This document shows, one piece after another, positions 11,561 to 24,725 of a stretch of DNA of 64,000 nt. The position numbers and the translations under genes are program-made. This stretch comes from Diphasiastrum complanatum (taxonomy: Eukaryota > Streptophyta > Lycopodiopsida > Lycopodiales > Lycopodiaceae). Location: contig CM055103.1 in the NCBI GenBank assembly GCA_029204225.1, forward strand, positions 49,166,378-49,230,377. Direction: 5' to 3'. Positions within the stretch are counted from its first letter, which is position 1. Each line of letters begins with the position of its first letter. The notes beneath the pieces are model-generated. The model did no database searches. It was not told the origin of the DNA and worked only from the letters and a program-made list of their open reading frames with translations.

Positions 11561-13580
11561 ATTCTATTTCCTTTTTGCAATGCGATAAGTTCTTTCTTCC
11601 CAATCTCCTCTCTTACTGTTGCTTCCTAGATGTGTTCTTTATGCTCTTTATGTGAAGTGATCATTTTGTGATGTTGCAAGATTGTAATGATCTCTTAAAG
11701 TAGTTCCTGCATATTTTCCAAAGTGTATAGTAGTGGGGTGCTTGTAGGGGAGTAGATTTCCTCCTCTTCTTGGGCCGTAGTGACATGGTGATGGCTACAA
11801 AAGCAATAGACGTCGTTAAAAGGTAGGTTTGGAGTGTCTTCTAGCCATGCACAGATCACAACACTCAACCATGGTTATCACAAATGCTAGGATCACTTCT
11901 AATCAAGAAAGAGCTAACCACAAGTGAGGGCATCGAAAGCCTACAAGGATAGGTGAAAATGGATCCTAAGAGGCACAAGAATGGATCAAGTGGTGGTTGA
12001 AATGGACTAGAGGGGCGGAATAGGCCAAGGATGGGGAATAGCGGGGCTGAATGGTGCTTATATCTTATAGTGACCTCCTAATAATTTTGAAGAGGAAGAA
12101 AAAGGTTCCACGAGAAGTGTGGCAAATATTGAAGAGAGAGAGGCAAAAGGAATGGCAGGAGGAGAGAAGAGTAGGCAAGGAGGATAGAGGTGCCTTTAAT
12201 TAGGGAGGGGGTCCTCCTAGATAAGAGTGTAGTAGATAAGAGTGTAGTAGCCTGTATGATTACCGCAACTAGACTAGGCGTAAACTAATTCATGATTTTA
12301 AGGCTCTTCGACCTTAGAATTATCTTGATTATTATTTTGGTGTTTCGCATTCTTTTATTGTAAGCCTTTAGCAACGTAGGCTTATAAGATATAATTGTTG
12401 GTACAAATGCTGGCATCATTTAATGCCCATTTTTTTTGTTATCTCCTTGCGGCATAGCTCATCTTGAGGCTTTGAAACTTGTGATTTTTGTTAGAACTAG
12501 TCTTATAGGGATTGTAAATTGGTTATGATCCTGTAGTCTTTGCCAACAATTCCTTGAGCATGGTTTGTTTCTCCTACCTTGGCCACAACACAAGTCACAA
12601 TCACCCATTGATGGCTGGTATGTATAAGTATGCATGATCATGCATATAGAATTTCAAACAACCTCAATAGTCATCAATTGTGGCACATACATAAAAAAAT
12701 TCACATGACATGATCTAACCATCAAGAGTTACATTAATCCGAATCAAGTGGGTACATTTTGAAACATAGTCCACCTAAAAGAGGAAATCTATTTCATGAA
12801 ATAAGAACTTAAACTTTATACTTTTGCCCCTTTTCTTTTGGGCATTTAATCCAAATTATGTTTGTAGATTTAGTGCATTGTTGTCTAGAATCCAAATATA
12901 TGCTTTGATTTCTGATAGTAGATAGAGATAAAGAACTTTGGGCTGATTTTGTAGAACCCTAGTTTCTTAGCTTTGAAAGCAAAGTAAAATCCTAGAATAT
13001 GTAGGAGCTGCCTCAAGGAAGCTAGATATGTACTTGTAATGAAAATAGGCAACTTCTTTTTGGCATGGGCTCTTAGAACTTGAAATTTGGTTGTTCTCCC
13101 CTCGTTTGATCTGGGTGTTCAAAAAGTTCAAACTTTTGAGGTGTATCGCCTTTTAATGATGCTAGAAATTTTACACCCTCTTTCTTCCTCTTGATTTTGA
13201 AATAAACAAAAAAATTGTACAATGCCCCAAAAGGTGCTATAATACCACCTCATGAACACATTCACAATCGATCATGCAAGAATCAAACAATAGAGCAGTC
13301 AGATACTCATTGATTATGTCTCTGTAACTAAGATATCAAGAACATTCAACAATGAATTTCATTGTGGACCCCCGATAAAGGAACATTGCCTTTGTAATCT
13401 CCTTTAAAGAATCTCATGTTACTGTCATTAGAAGCTATCAATTTTTTACCCCTACATGCATATTTTTAGTTTGAGATTGAAATTGGAATTGGAAACTCTC
13501 CTTTGAGCTCTTCTTTTGCAAAATGTTGGCACTGTTGGTTAAGAGGTACTCCTATCTTCATTTAGTAGTTTAGCGTTGGC
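11561..13580. other. Stretch without recognised genes
   Basis: The left end may include more of LINE copy B's ORF1 (on the - strand around 11,500-11,540: DIFDKIQALESKLE, coiled-coil-like). From 11,800 to 13,580 no coding signal, LTR or structured repeat is apparent. A short direct duplication, AGATAAGAGTGTAGT, occurs at 12,220-12,250. Confidence 0.45.
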
Positions 13581-13589
13581 TATCGTTAA

Positions 13590-14000
13590 TTCATTATACA
13601 TTCTCTATAAGCCTTCTAAAAGTCAAGCTTACTTGGGTCATCTATGTTCATTTGATAATCTGCCAACAAGCCTAGGATGAATTAGTTTAGATGGAACCTT
13701 ATTCCATAAATCCGGGAATTCTTGGAGATAAGAGTTCAAAATCTTCGTCCCTATTCTATAGCTAATGAATTTTTGATAGTAATTTGGATTGTTTGCAACA
13801 ACAAATGATTTTTTAGAACATTCATGAACACATCCCATGTAGCAGGTTTCTGCTGTGGATCACGCCACCATGATGATGCCTTGCCACGAAAAAATATAAC
13901 TACAGTCTCAATTTTCTTTTCTTCTAGAATTTCATGAAGATTGAAATAACTATTCCATTTGGTTAGCCAGTCATCGACTACCTTAGGTTTCTTTTCTTAA
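13590..14000 (-). pseudogene. Ty3/gypsy gag relic
   Basis: The - strand reads KPKVVDDWLTKWNSYFNLHE, then a segment with EEKKIETVVIFFRGKASSWW and RDPQQKPATWDVFMNVLKNH. This is the core of a retrotransposon Gag: the Trp-containing helix, the Gly-x-Ala-x-x-Trp-Trp motif and the following Thr-Trp-x-x-Phe helix. The frame then degenerates, and a further part (13,590-13,680: DDPSK plus KAYRE-like residues) is separated by stops. No zinc knuckle or pol follows. It is a fragment of a dead element. Confidence 0.7.
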
Positions 14001-14009
14001 AATTGAAGA

Positions 14010-15715
14010 AGCCATTGTCTTGACATGTGTCAGCAAAAGTTCCATTTGTTGATCACACAAATATTTTCAATTATTCATGACTGTAAGTACCGCACTCAGT
14101 TGTTGGCAAATCTAGTGATTAGTCGACATTGTAGCAACACGACTTGATCTTGCAGTTCTGTCCATCATTATTGATCACCTAGTACAGGAAATTGCTATCA
14201 TTAGTGGGGAGGTTCAAATATCTTCCCAACTCATGTGAAAATAATTGTGACCTCCAATTCAGACTGAATTAGACTCGATAAGGCCATTGCACTTTTAAAC
14301 CAACGTAGAGTAATCAATAATAAATGGTTTTTGAAACTACCATTGTAGCTCATTGTGCTATGTTCCAAAACATACAGAATGAAGTAAAAATGATTTTTCA
14401 TCAGAGGAGAAGCAACCTACTGTTACTTTCTGATATGCAGAATCCTTGGAGGACGCTAAGTATGAAAAGTTCAAGTGACTGGTGCCTAAGCCTCCTACCA
14501 CCAAAACAGGTGTATGATGGCTTGAATAAAAGGCATTGAACTACTCTTTTAGGTTACATATTGTCCCTCAGGCTTCAAGAATCATATGGAGAGCTATAAG
14601 TGCTTAAAAAGTCATAAAAATACTTTATTCTTTGGACTTTTTTAGCTTCTATAATGTTCCTACAGCCTACTGATCCTGACCACAGCTACTGAATATCTTC
14701 AAATCATCTTAGAGAGCATTCATGCAAAGTTTACATCAAGGAAATCCCATTCAATCTATCAAAAAAATTGAAAATACATTTAAAAAACCATGGTTTTTGA
14801 CCAAAAACCGATATTTTGGACTAGTTTTGATGAATGTTTCAATCATGCAAGTGATCACAAACCTTGGAAACATTAAATCAACCTGAAGCATTTATTGAAA
14901 GTTCTTATTCTACTCTACACCAACTTTTATTATCAAATTTTAGATAAAAACTTTAAAAAATGACCATTTTTGACCGAAATCATAGCCTAAAGTGTGTACT
15001 ATGAGTATAAACAACATACTATCATTGAATTATAGTCTAATGATTAAGCAATAGCAAGTACTTCCTTTAAAATCATTAATTTATAGTACATTTTATGGAA
15101 TTCAAACCAAAAAGTGTAAATACCTTCAAAAACCATTAAATTCCAAGTGAGATATAGTTATGGCTATGGAGAAAGTCCAAACACTGATCCATAGGCTAGG
15201 AACGATCGAGATCTTGAGAAACCACTTGGTTGGAGTTCAATTCCATCACTTGGAAGAAAAAGCAAAGAGACTACCAAAAAGCTGCAAAAAACAAAAACGT
15301 CTCCACCTTCTGATCGATGCAAATCCAAGCTTTAATACCAATGTAAAGATCACCTCATGTAAACCCTTTAGATCTTGTAAGTTGTTGCAAACACCAAAAT
15401 GGTAGCTATGGAGCACCACCCAACGAAAGAGAAGTTGAAGATCAAATTTTTGAAGTGGAATAGGGCAGGTTTTTGTAGGTATATATACTGCATATAGTCG
15501 TCAAACATTATGCAACACTACACAAGTCCTAATTGGAGTGCTTGGGCCCTCTCAAGATTATTATTTAACTTTTTGGCCTATTGAAATACCAAGACGAAAT
15601 TGATAATCTCGAGAATTGGAATTTCGGACTTCCATTTCAAGGATTGTTCAGAATCCCTAGTATAGGACATGGATGTAACATCAAGAGCTACTCCTATTAC
15701 TTAATTTAACATTTC
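14010..15715. other. Stretch without recognised genes
   Basis: AT-rich, stop-rich sequence. Open frames here are short and show no family motif. No tandem repeats or LTR ends were seen. Confidence 0.5.
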
Positions 15716-15719
15716 AACA

Positions 15720-15950
15720 TTGCCTATTGCCAATTCAATTATATATTCTCTATAAGCCTTCTAGAATTCAAGTAGTTTACTTACTTGGGTCATCTATTTG
15801 GGATGAGGGAAAGTATGTTGCTAATTTTTGTTACACATTTCTATTAACCACTTGTCTATCGTCATGCCAACTGATCCATGTTTTAGTTTGTTCATCTGCT
15901 GGTAGATATTGAGCTTTGAAAGAAATTATAATCCAAGCATGGACATTGAA
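15720..15950 (-). pseudogene. Second short gag relic
   Basis: The bases around 15,735-15,800 (ATTCTCTATAAGCCTTCTAG, then TTACTTGGGTCATCTAT) repeat, with changes, those at 13,600-13,645 inside the gypsy gag relic. On the - strand the flanking sequence reads as weak Gag-like peptide with stops. It is probably a second decayed copy of the same Gag region. Confidence 0.4.
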
Positions 15951-16583
15951 AGCCCTTTCCTTTGAATAAAAGTTCCATCCATTGACAAAATGCATTTTAG
16001 GACGAACATGCTAACTAGCTCTTGTTGATCCAAATGTGCTCAAGGCTTGTTCTCATCTTCCTTGAGTTGGTTTTGGTGCAAGGTAGAGAACGTTAGGGAG
16101 GGAGGAAAGGCAAGGAGGGGAAGGAGGAGCAAGAGGAAATTATGGGGAAGAAGAAGAATCTAGTGTCGTTCTTCAGAGTTTTCGTATTTCAATTGATAGT
16201 AATGGCATGGTGATCATTGAGTACGTTTTCTTGTATGTCAAGTGTATGGAATGCTAATTTATTTGCCATTTTGCTTACATCAAATGAAAAAAGTTGTGAT
16301 TGGTCTTTGTTACCAACTCTTGTCTCAACGTTGATTTTGAATTGGATGGAAACACTATTGTTCATATATGATATAGTTTAAAAAGCATCAATCATGGATT
16401 ATGAGCATGCCAACCTTGTTGTCAAACAATAACAATCAAAGAGGAGCTTTAACATGCATATCTTCTTAAAAAGAGAAAGTTTTAGGGGATACAAGTTGAT
16501 AACCAAGAAACAAGAGATTTCATGGGTAATTGTGTGGGAGTTGGTGATGCTTTCTAACCATTTTCTACTCCGATTGACTGTAG

Positions 16584-17721
16584 TTTTCAAAGAGAGAGAA
16601 ATAGGTACGACATTCTACATCATATTCACAGGATCAGTGAAGGTAAATTATCTTCTCAACTTTATTAAGTGCTATTTGGTGAAGCTTATATCACTTATTA
16701 CTAGTAAGTCTTTGCCATTCAAAAAGCCCACATATAAATAGGTATCAGTTGTTGGCAATATTGGATCAACTTTATCACAACATAGCTAGTTAGCGATGGA
16801 AAACGACGTAGTGAGTAGCTTGTGGACATACTCCTATGTTTAGAATCAACACTAGGATGAGCCCCTGAATATCAATACAATATAGATAATACGCTATGCT
16901 TGTCCAAAATTCTGTTTGTGTTAAATGGATATTGTGTGCTGCCTTGATTAGGTCACACTGTCGGATGGAGGGAAGGAAACGCTTTTGGAAGTCCTCCATG
17001 CTGGTGATAGTTTTGGAGATTGTGCCCTACAACATGAACATGACTTGAGGTGAATCAATATCAATGATTGATTATATCATGCTTTATTTATAGCTTTTTG
17101 TGTGTGTGATCTTACAACATGTCTAATTGACATTCATTCACAAGGACTATCATCTCATTCATGTGTTGAAATCTATGAAGCTTTCATATTTGTACCCCAA
17201 AGGAATTTGAATGTTGGGTCTTCATCAACATTTATTTCATCACTTTCTTATATCTTGAAAAGCATGTAAGGCGATTGTAGAAATGCGCAAAAGTAAAGCT
17301 AGATATCATGTAGACTTGAAAGAATATATCTTTTGATTAACATTGTACCTTTCCTAGTTATATTGCATAAAACATAGGAAATGTGGGATGCTAAATCTTT
17401 GATGCTGAAGAGAATCACTGTGAGTGGTGAATCTGAATTCATTATGTGTGTTCGGTTGTGAATCAGGAGGGAAACTGTTACCACATTAGAAAAGGTATGT
17501 TGAGCAATCGTGTGTTAGAACTTAGTATCAAAACACTCAATCATGAGTGGGCAATCTTATACGGACGTTGCTTTTATTTTCGTATTCGTATTGGAAGCAA
17601 AACGAATGGACTTCTTATCTGATGTCAGTGTGAATTACTAACATTGACCAAACAAGATTATAATAGCATTTTGAAGACAGAAGCATCTGCTAAGATCAGG
17701 GAAAGAGTTGAAGTTTTAAAG
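16584..17721 (+). CDS. Cyclic-nucleotide-binding protein, CNBD-A exons (four exons)
   Basis: Four exons join in phase with GT-AG introns: 16,584-16,642, 16,952-17,049, 17,467-17,494 and 17,629-17,721. Together they encode about 92 residues of a cyclic-nucleotide-binding domain: FKEREIGTTFYIIFTGSVK (beta strands with the Gly turn), a segment with GGKETLLEVLHAGDSFGDCA (phosphate-binding cassette start, FGD in place of the usual FGE), LRRETVTTLEK (cassette Arg kept) and CELLTLTKQDYNSILK with a following helix. Such domains bind cAMP or cGMP, or have lost binding and act structurally. The first exon begins with two bases of a codon, so at least one upstream exon exists; I did not find it. All exons are open and all boundaries normal, which argues for a living host gene rather than a relic. 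No kinase, channel or phosphatase domain is visible. Confidence 0.8.
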
Positions 17722-18145
17722 GTAGCACTTATCAATGTTCTTGAGGATCTTGTATAGCCTAGCACATTAAAATTATTTGTTGTTAGAGTAGCTCATAGAG
17801 TAAAAATTAGTTTCTTTTTTGTTGGAGGAGCTTATTCTCAAGTTCGATTTTCTAAAAGTTCAAACCTTTCATTGCTTTGTTCAAGTTTCAATTTTTTAGT
17901 ATCTTTCGATGGTAGCATAATGCACTTCATCAGGACAATATAAATCATAACTAGAATTTCTGACGGTGAAATCAATAACAAATCCATAAAATGTTGATGT
18001 AGTCATATTCATAGCTAGAACATACAATTTCTTTTATATCACTCCAATACAGAGAAACATGACGACGGTTTTGAAATCAAGCAATGTTTTGGATCAGAAC
18101 GCTACATATACATATACGAAAAATGCTGACTGCTCAATGGCTTCG

Positions 18146-18311
18146 ATGCTTATTGTTATAAGTCATAAGCTAAGAAGATTGAATAAACTTGGTCAAATCA
18201 TACATTGATTATACGATCCAATCCGATCTTTTGACTGTAGATTCCTAAATCAAAACCATGAGTGCTCAGCCCATGGTCTTCAATGCTTATTGTTATAAGT
18301 CATAAGCTAAG
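18146..18311 (+). repeat. 29-bp direct repeat pair
   Basis: A 29-base word beginning ATGCTTATTGTTATAAG and ending CATAAGCTAAG occurs at 18,146-18,174 and again at 18,283-18,311, with related flanks (TGCTCAatggct / TGCTCAgcccat). It is a local duplication inside the intron. Confidence 0.75.
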
Positions 18312-21299
18312 ATTAAACATGAGCTCTTCAAAATTGTTTGAAGCACATTAGTCAGTACTTGATTAGTGATAGCAAGACGCCTAGTGTTCAAGACTCTAAT
18401 GTCAGAGCTTAAAAAGGTTGAAGAGCTTTTCAGAATTGGTTTGAAACGGACACTAGGATAGTTCAGATAAATCAAATATACAAGAGCTTTGCCACCTACA
18501 CAACAATTCAATAGAGCTTCTATTTGAATGAAATCATATTTTTGAACTGGCTTGGGTTAGATAAAGGGGAGGTTTCCACATTCTTTTAATGAAGATTTTA
18601 CCCAGAATGAGATAAATTTTGGAAAAAAGAAAACATTTTAAAAGAAACGAATATTTTTATTTTATTTTGTCCTACCTTTGTTTCTTCAATTTGAATTAGG
18701 CCGATTCGAACTGGTACGAATTCAAACCAATTTGAGACCGATTCAAGGCTCAATTTGCCGAACCGTGAGATAATGACTCAAAAACATCAAACATTTGTTA
18801 GTTGCTATTCAATTAGGGTCTTAGGGTGAAATACACATAAGTGTGAATGATTCCAATCATCTATACTATCAAAGTCATAATTCTTTTGTAGTCATTGTTA
18901 AAGACTTAACAAAGTTGGCTAGTTGAAGGAAATGTAGTAAACTGAAGTAGCCATGCAATTCATTTGTTGCATTAGGCCATTAACGAAGGAAACGGAAAAT
19001 GGCATTGAAAACAGGAAAATTGACAAAAGCACTTGACTTGGGGCTGATGGGGCACCCCAATTGTCATAACCACAAAGCTTCAAGCTTGTCTCTCCAAGTT
19101 TGCCAATGTGTGAAGTGAGCTTATCCCATCCACAAATTGCCCTTATAAGCCGTCTACTCACGTTTTCAATGCTAGGCCATAGTCCTACTTGGCCAAGATG
19201 ATTAGTTGGCGCATTGTGTCTCAACCTAATGATAATGTGTAATGACCGTTGACCACCCCCGTGCCCCACTGTGCCTTGGTTATCATTGGAACAACCCAGT
19301 GTGGTGCTTGCTAGCCCTAGTCTTGGTCCGAACTGCTTTTCAACATGACGATTAGGTGCTCAAGCATAATAACCACCCCACCTCGCCAATTGATATCATG
19401 TGTGTACAACAAATCGTATTTAGTGACACACCGGACCTATTTTGATGTAAGGTGCCTAGTTCATTTAGCGGGCCCGACTATTCTTGTCTTGTCATATGAC
19501 CCTCAGAGCAATTGATTGGAAAAGGATAATGTTCGGCCATCATTAGGCCATAATGTTCATATCCCCCTCTTCTTGAAAAGTCATCTCTCTTTAATGACAA
19601 ATTTGGGTATAGCGGTTGTAAGCAGTATTGACTCTTTGGTGGTAGTTTTAGCAGACTGTTAGTAACAGTACTTCTGCTACAATGGGTGGCTGATTTGCCA
19701 GATTTTTTTTTGCCTGATAGCTTTTTGGAGGCTGGCCCCCTTTCAGCACGCTTGTTTTGTAGATCTTCCTACATTCAGGTTGCGAGTTTTCTTTTATAGT
19801 TACTTGGAGGCTCCATCACCTTCTTTGCAGCCATTTCTTTTCCACTCAGCTTGCTCAATTTTTACAGATCTTTGGAGGCTCTATCGCCCTATTTTGGAGG
19901 CCCAATTTCACTTGCATTTGTTGACTTTTCTGCTGATCCCTTCGGCTACGCCAGCGTCCTCCTCTTGTACCATTTTTCCAGCCTATCTTCATTGGCTTCT
20001 TTAGTTACATATTCTGATTCTCTAGGCTTATTGTTTTCTTTGCTTAAATTTTAGTGTGCTTCTTTTCAGATTCATTTTGCTCAGATTTGTTTGCTGTGTT
20101 TTCAATTCTTCATAGTTTTTTTTTTATTACGGTTCTTTTCTTATGAAGCTTCTTCCAGTTTTGAGCTTCTGTTCGAGGTGTAGTTTACAGTAGTGTCATA
20201 GATATTAGGAGTGATATTGATCGGCATCCTTACAAGTCTATTTGAGTCACCTTGTGAGCTTCCTTTTGTGAACGAGATTGCGTGTTATTGTGAGGATGAG
20301 AGAGTATCACAAAGTGAGAAAGAGTCACATATATATATTGATGTTGATATTGCATGTGATGAGCTAGATTCACATATACAGGTTGATGCTGATGCTGAGT
20401 GCCCCCTGGTGTTGCTGCTGAATGCTTCGATGTTGATGCTGAGTGCCTTGGTATGCCTTGATGCTGATGCTGCAGACTATGCTCTAACTTTTTACAGATT
20501 CTTCAATGCTTATTCATCCATAGTTAGCAGATGTCTTTCAGATAGTCATTGCTACTTATCTTGATGAGATTCTTCTACTCGAGTATTTAGGCCAAAGTTT
20601 AGTAGTTGGTGGTACTTCTGCTATTGTGCCTAGGTTTGTTGCTACTACACTTATGGATCATGTTCCTTAAGATGATGCTTTATACTTATGGGTATTACGG
20701 ATGCGTTTGGCATTACGACTTGGCATGCTTTTTCATGGGCCTTAAGGATACCCTGGGCTCTTGATGGTTTCTCTTGGCATACATGGTTGTTTCATATAGC
20801 TTGGCCTCCAATGATATTGGGGAGTTTTTGTGCTGTTGATTACATTTTTACCTAATATGCTTGGTTATTGCATATAGCTTGGATTTCGTTTGATTTTCTT
20901 GCTTGGTGCTGGTCTTTTGCTGCTGCTATCTTTCCTTGGTGCGAATATATTGGTGGTTTGTTCCTGCCCATTGTTCTTCATCTGGTCCTTAGGTTGATGA
21001 CTGCTGCCACGCTTTTTTGCATCTATCTCGAATACATCGCATGTTGTCCACTACATTACAGATACATTTGCAGCTTGATCTATAGTTGATGTTCTGTGCT
21101 TTGTGGATATTTGTGTTGCATTTGGAATATTTGTTGTTACGACTTATGTGCCCTCCTTCAATATCTCCAGTGGTGCATGCATTTTCTCCTCATGGGTCAG
21201 AGTATTTTGAGATAGTTCTATTTTCACATTTCTTAATGATTTGCTATTACCAGAGCCTTTTCTTGAGGCCTTGTTTTAATTTTTGAGGTTCTAGTAATC

Positions 21300-21700
21300 T
21301 TTTGTAGGCTCCACATTGAGGGCAATGTTTTTTTAAGTTGGGGAGAGTTAATACTAGAAATAGTCCCTAACTAGTATACTTTTATGTACTAGACCAATTA
21401 TCAATAAGAGTTGTCCTTGTGGGACCCATGTACACTAAGTTGCTCTAATCTCTAGAAGGTTCCAGTAAGGGCCTCCAGATAGTATATGTAGGGCTACCAT
21501 TTAGACATTAGGCATTCATTGATTATTCAGCTTATTTGTATCGCTTTGGCTCTTCGTGGGAGGAGCCTTTGTTGTTGCTTGTAGGGCTTTAGCCATTGAT
21601 TATATTAAATGCTCTTGGCCATTCTTCATGGAAGATCATTTGACTGTACATGCATGTTTATCCTATTTGGGAACCCAAAATAGGCCTAGGTATGCAAGTT
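21300..21700 (+). mobile_element. LTR-retrotransposon 3' end: polypurine tract and LTR-like sequence
   Basis: ATTGAGGGCAATG is followed about 10 bases later by a purine tract (AGTTGGGGAGAG) and then TTAATACTAG... The gypsy element at 54 kb has the same order (ATTGAGGGCAATG, purine tract, LTR starting TGTTATGG) and the - strand copy at 24.7 kb does too. The start of the LTR appears mutated from TG. The word CTTGTAGGGCTTTAGCCATTGATT around 21,580 recurs inverted at 24.3 kb, linking the two. The internal region upstream (19.7-21.3 kb) is T-rich with no identifiable pol motif. Confidence 0.45.
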
Positions 21701-24239
21701 ATTGATTAGGGCCTAATAATAACCAGCCCAATGATGACTAAGTGCCAATTATGATTGTCTAATCTATTGAATAAGGGCGTATGGGCCAAACAATGCCATT
21801 AAATGTAGAATAGTAACCATTGATACGAGGGGTCCAAATGATGCCAAACTCCCAATTGACTAGCCAACCATATGCCTAGAACTATGTACATATTTAAGCT
21901 GTCTATGTACTTGATATATAGGCATATGTATGCATGCAACGCTGGGTTTTTAAGAATGTTGAATAGTTAATCAAAGCCCAAAAAATCATTTTGATTGTAT
22001 GGAGAATTTTTGAGTACACCCTAAGCCAATTTCCAAGTCCTTGACTAAGGTCCAAAACACGAATCAAGAAACAGGGATGTTTTGCGTATGCTGCATTAAA
22101 AGACTGAATGAATTCCAAAACCATTTGAAATGCACCTTGTGTATGCTTTATAGAACATAGTACAAACTACACTCCTTGACTCTTGTCTTGAAATAGATCA
22201 ATTGTAAGCCATGTCCATGTAAATTTGAACTTTTTTATTTCTCAATATTATGGTGTTAATATGTCAAATTGCCAATCACATCAAAGACACTTTGAATCTT
22301 GGTATGTAATTTTGGATGTATGTTTGCAATATGAGAAGTAGAATTTTTCAAAACGCACTTTTTTTTTGAGAATAAGAGCAATAACAGAGAAAGAATACAA
22401 AAACATTGTAAACAAATTGTGTTTTGATAACAACAAAATAATGGAGATGACGCCATTATAAATGTCTAGGTTTGACAAGGTAGTGCATTTGGTAGACAGA
22501 TAGCTTATGCTAGAGCTTTTTATAGATGATCTCTAGCTATTTCATTTCTAGTCAATATTCAATTGCTACAAAATAGTTTACTAAATAGCTTAACTCTTGA
22601 GACCAACCTGTAAACATTATCATGGAGATTTTATGGTGCCTTTATGACTCACATGTGATCGCCAACATCTTATCAAAACAAAACTTGACACACTATGTGC
22701 ATCTATCAAATTGGTTACGATACCAAGGCTTGTGGTTTAGGAGGAAGCAACACTTACACAATTTACAAGAATCATCTCATGTAAAGAACAATTTATTCTA
22801 TGTTCTTGTAGAATGTGAGCGCATTGCATAACATATCTGAGTCAAGCTTGTATCATCTTGCAAATGTGCTGATCCCTCGAAGATTTCCAAAAAATAGAGG
22901 TAAGTTCAACTGAAAAGAATCTAGCATTGATTTTTATAAAGCATTTGATTATGCATATCATTGCGATATTTGCTTAACAATTGTAAAGAAAAGTTTTTGA
23001 AATGCATGATTCTAATTACTAGGTTCAAAGCTATAAGCAAATTTGAGACATGTAGTTCTAACAGACATAGCTCTATTCATGGAATTTATGATGAAATCTA
23101 GATCTTTCAAATGTCCTTATATGGTCCAAATGTAGCTATAAGATTAAAAGCTTTGTTTGGAGAGCTTTACATAGACAATATTATCTTCTACAACTTCTTG
23201 GATCCTATGTGAGAACTATTGGTGATCCAAGCATTAACTTACCTTCCCATGCATGTACTTCGATTCAAGCTCACCCTCAAGTTGTGAGAGTCTAGAACGA
23301 CATCTAAAATCAATTCTTTGGAAAGGAGCTATGATGCCCCTTACCACCATAGCCCATCCCACTCATCTAGACACCTCACCTAAGATGGGATGATCTATTG
23401 GTAATGATCATTTCCTAGACGAGTGATTGATCTAAGCAATGAAATGCTAATCCCTCAATCAATATGGCGACCTTTGGCTACATGTTGGTCAAGCGTACTC
23501 TACTCTCATGCACGATGTCCACCAATAGCAGTGCACAGACTACTACTCTAGGGACATTGCTCAAGTGTTAGTTGAACCATAACTATCTAGAGTTATCATG
23601 TATTCTACTATAATAATTGCGTAACCCCTAATTAAGTCTTCGTAGTCCAAAGTTGGAGGTAGATTAATTTTAGTTAATTAGAGACATAACATAGTTCTAT
23701 CCTTAAGTGCACTTTTGTCCTCCAAATATGGAATTATAGAGAAACAACGGGCTTTTAAAGCACTTCTAGACCTAAAGTGTTGGATAGTATAAGTATGTGT
23801 AGCCAATTGTGAGACCCAAAGTAAACTTGCACATCTTTGTCTCTACCACTCTAACAAATATTGTTTCTTATTTGCTTGTCCTTGTCCGTGAGCATAAATT
23901 ATTCGTCTCTTATGTTCAAGCCTTTGTACTTGAGCTAGATATGTTTGATGTTCATGTGCAATTCTATGATCCTTGGTAGTATATGGTGAAATATGTACCT
24001 CATCACTTTGAAGACAACTTTCTAGATATGGGATATTTTTTTTCAAATTTATTTGAGAGGAACTACAATAAAAAAAAGAGCTAGTATTGAAGCGAGAATA
24101 TTTGACATAAGCAATAATGTACCAGCAATGGGAACTTTGAAAATGCTTTCAACTATCATGTAGCAAAGATGAAGTACATTGGGAATGGCAAACATAATAA
24201 CAATTATGAGCTGAATAGTAGATTTTATCAAGGAAGCAT

Positions 24240-24725
24240 ATATGGTAGTACATGAAGCAATCTAACAATCTCCCATGAAGAATGGCAAATGGCATAACAA
24301 ATCAATGGCTAAAGCCCTACAAGCAATATCAAAAGCAACCCTGAAGATCTCAAGCAATACCAAATCATTGGCTAAAGAATGAATGTACATAGCTATTGAT
24401 ACCCAACAGGAAACTTAGAATAGAAGCTTCTAGGCACTTAACGTAAACTTATCCACAATAGGGTCACAAAAGGGAGAAATATGTGCCCTTCTAGAGGGTT
24501 TGGCTCTTCTAGTAGGACCCCTACCTTGATACCAAGAATACAATAATTGTGGCCTTGTCTAGTCCTACATTTAAATGCATAAAAAAGGCTTTTAGGCCTA
24601 TACATGGATATAAGGGCTCATGGTTAACAAATGATTATAAATGAATATAGGCCCTATATTCCGTGTAGTCCATGGACCCAATAGTCCATAACTCTGCTCT
24701 CCCCCACTAAAAAAGGATGCCCTCA
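24240..24725 (-). mobile_element. LTR-retrotransposon 3' end on the opposite strand
   Basis: Read on the - strand, ATTGAGGGCATCC is followed by the purine tract GTGGGGGAGAGCAGAG and then TTATGGACTATTGGGTCCAT. The last part resembles the LTR start TGTTATGGACATAC of the 54-kb gypsy element. The left part (24,290-24,360) is the inverse of the 21.6-kb LTR-like sequence (complement of AATGGCTAAAGCCCTACAAG). No protein domain is visible between 24.7 and 26.3 kb, where the internal region should be. Confidence 0.45.

Noticed and set aside
18919-19269. 116-codon frame on the - strand
   Set aside because: No recognisable domain, splice context or homologous frame elsewhere in the window; length is within chance in this region.
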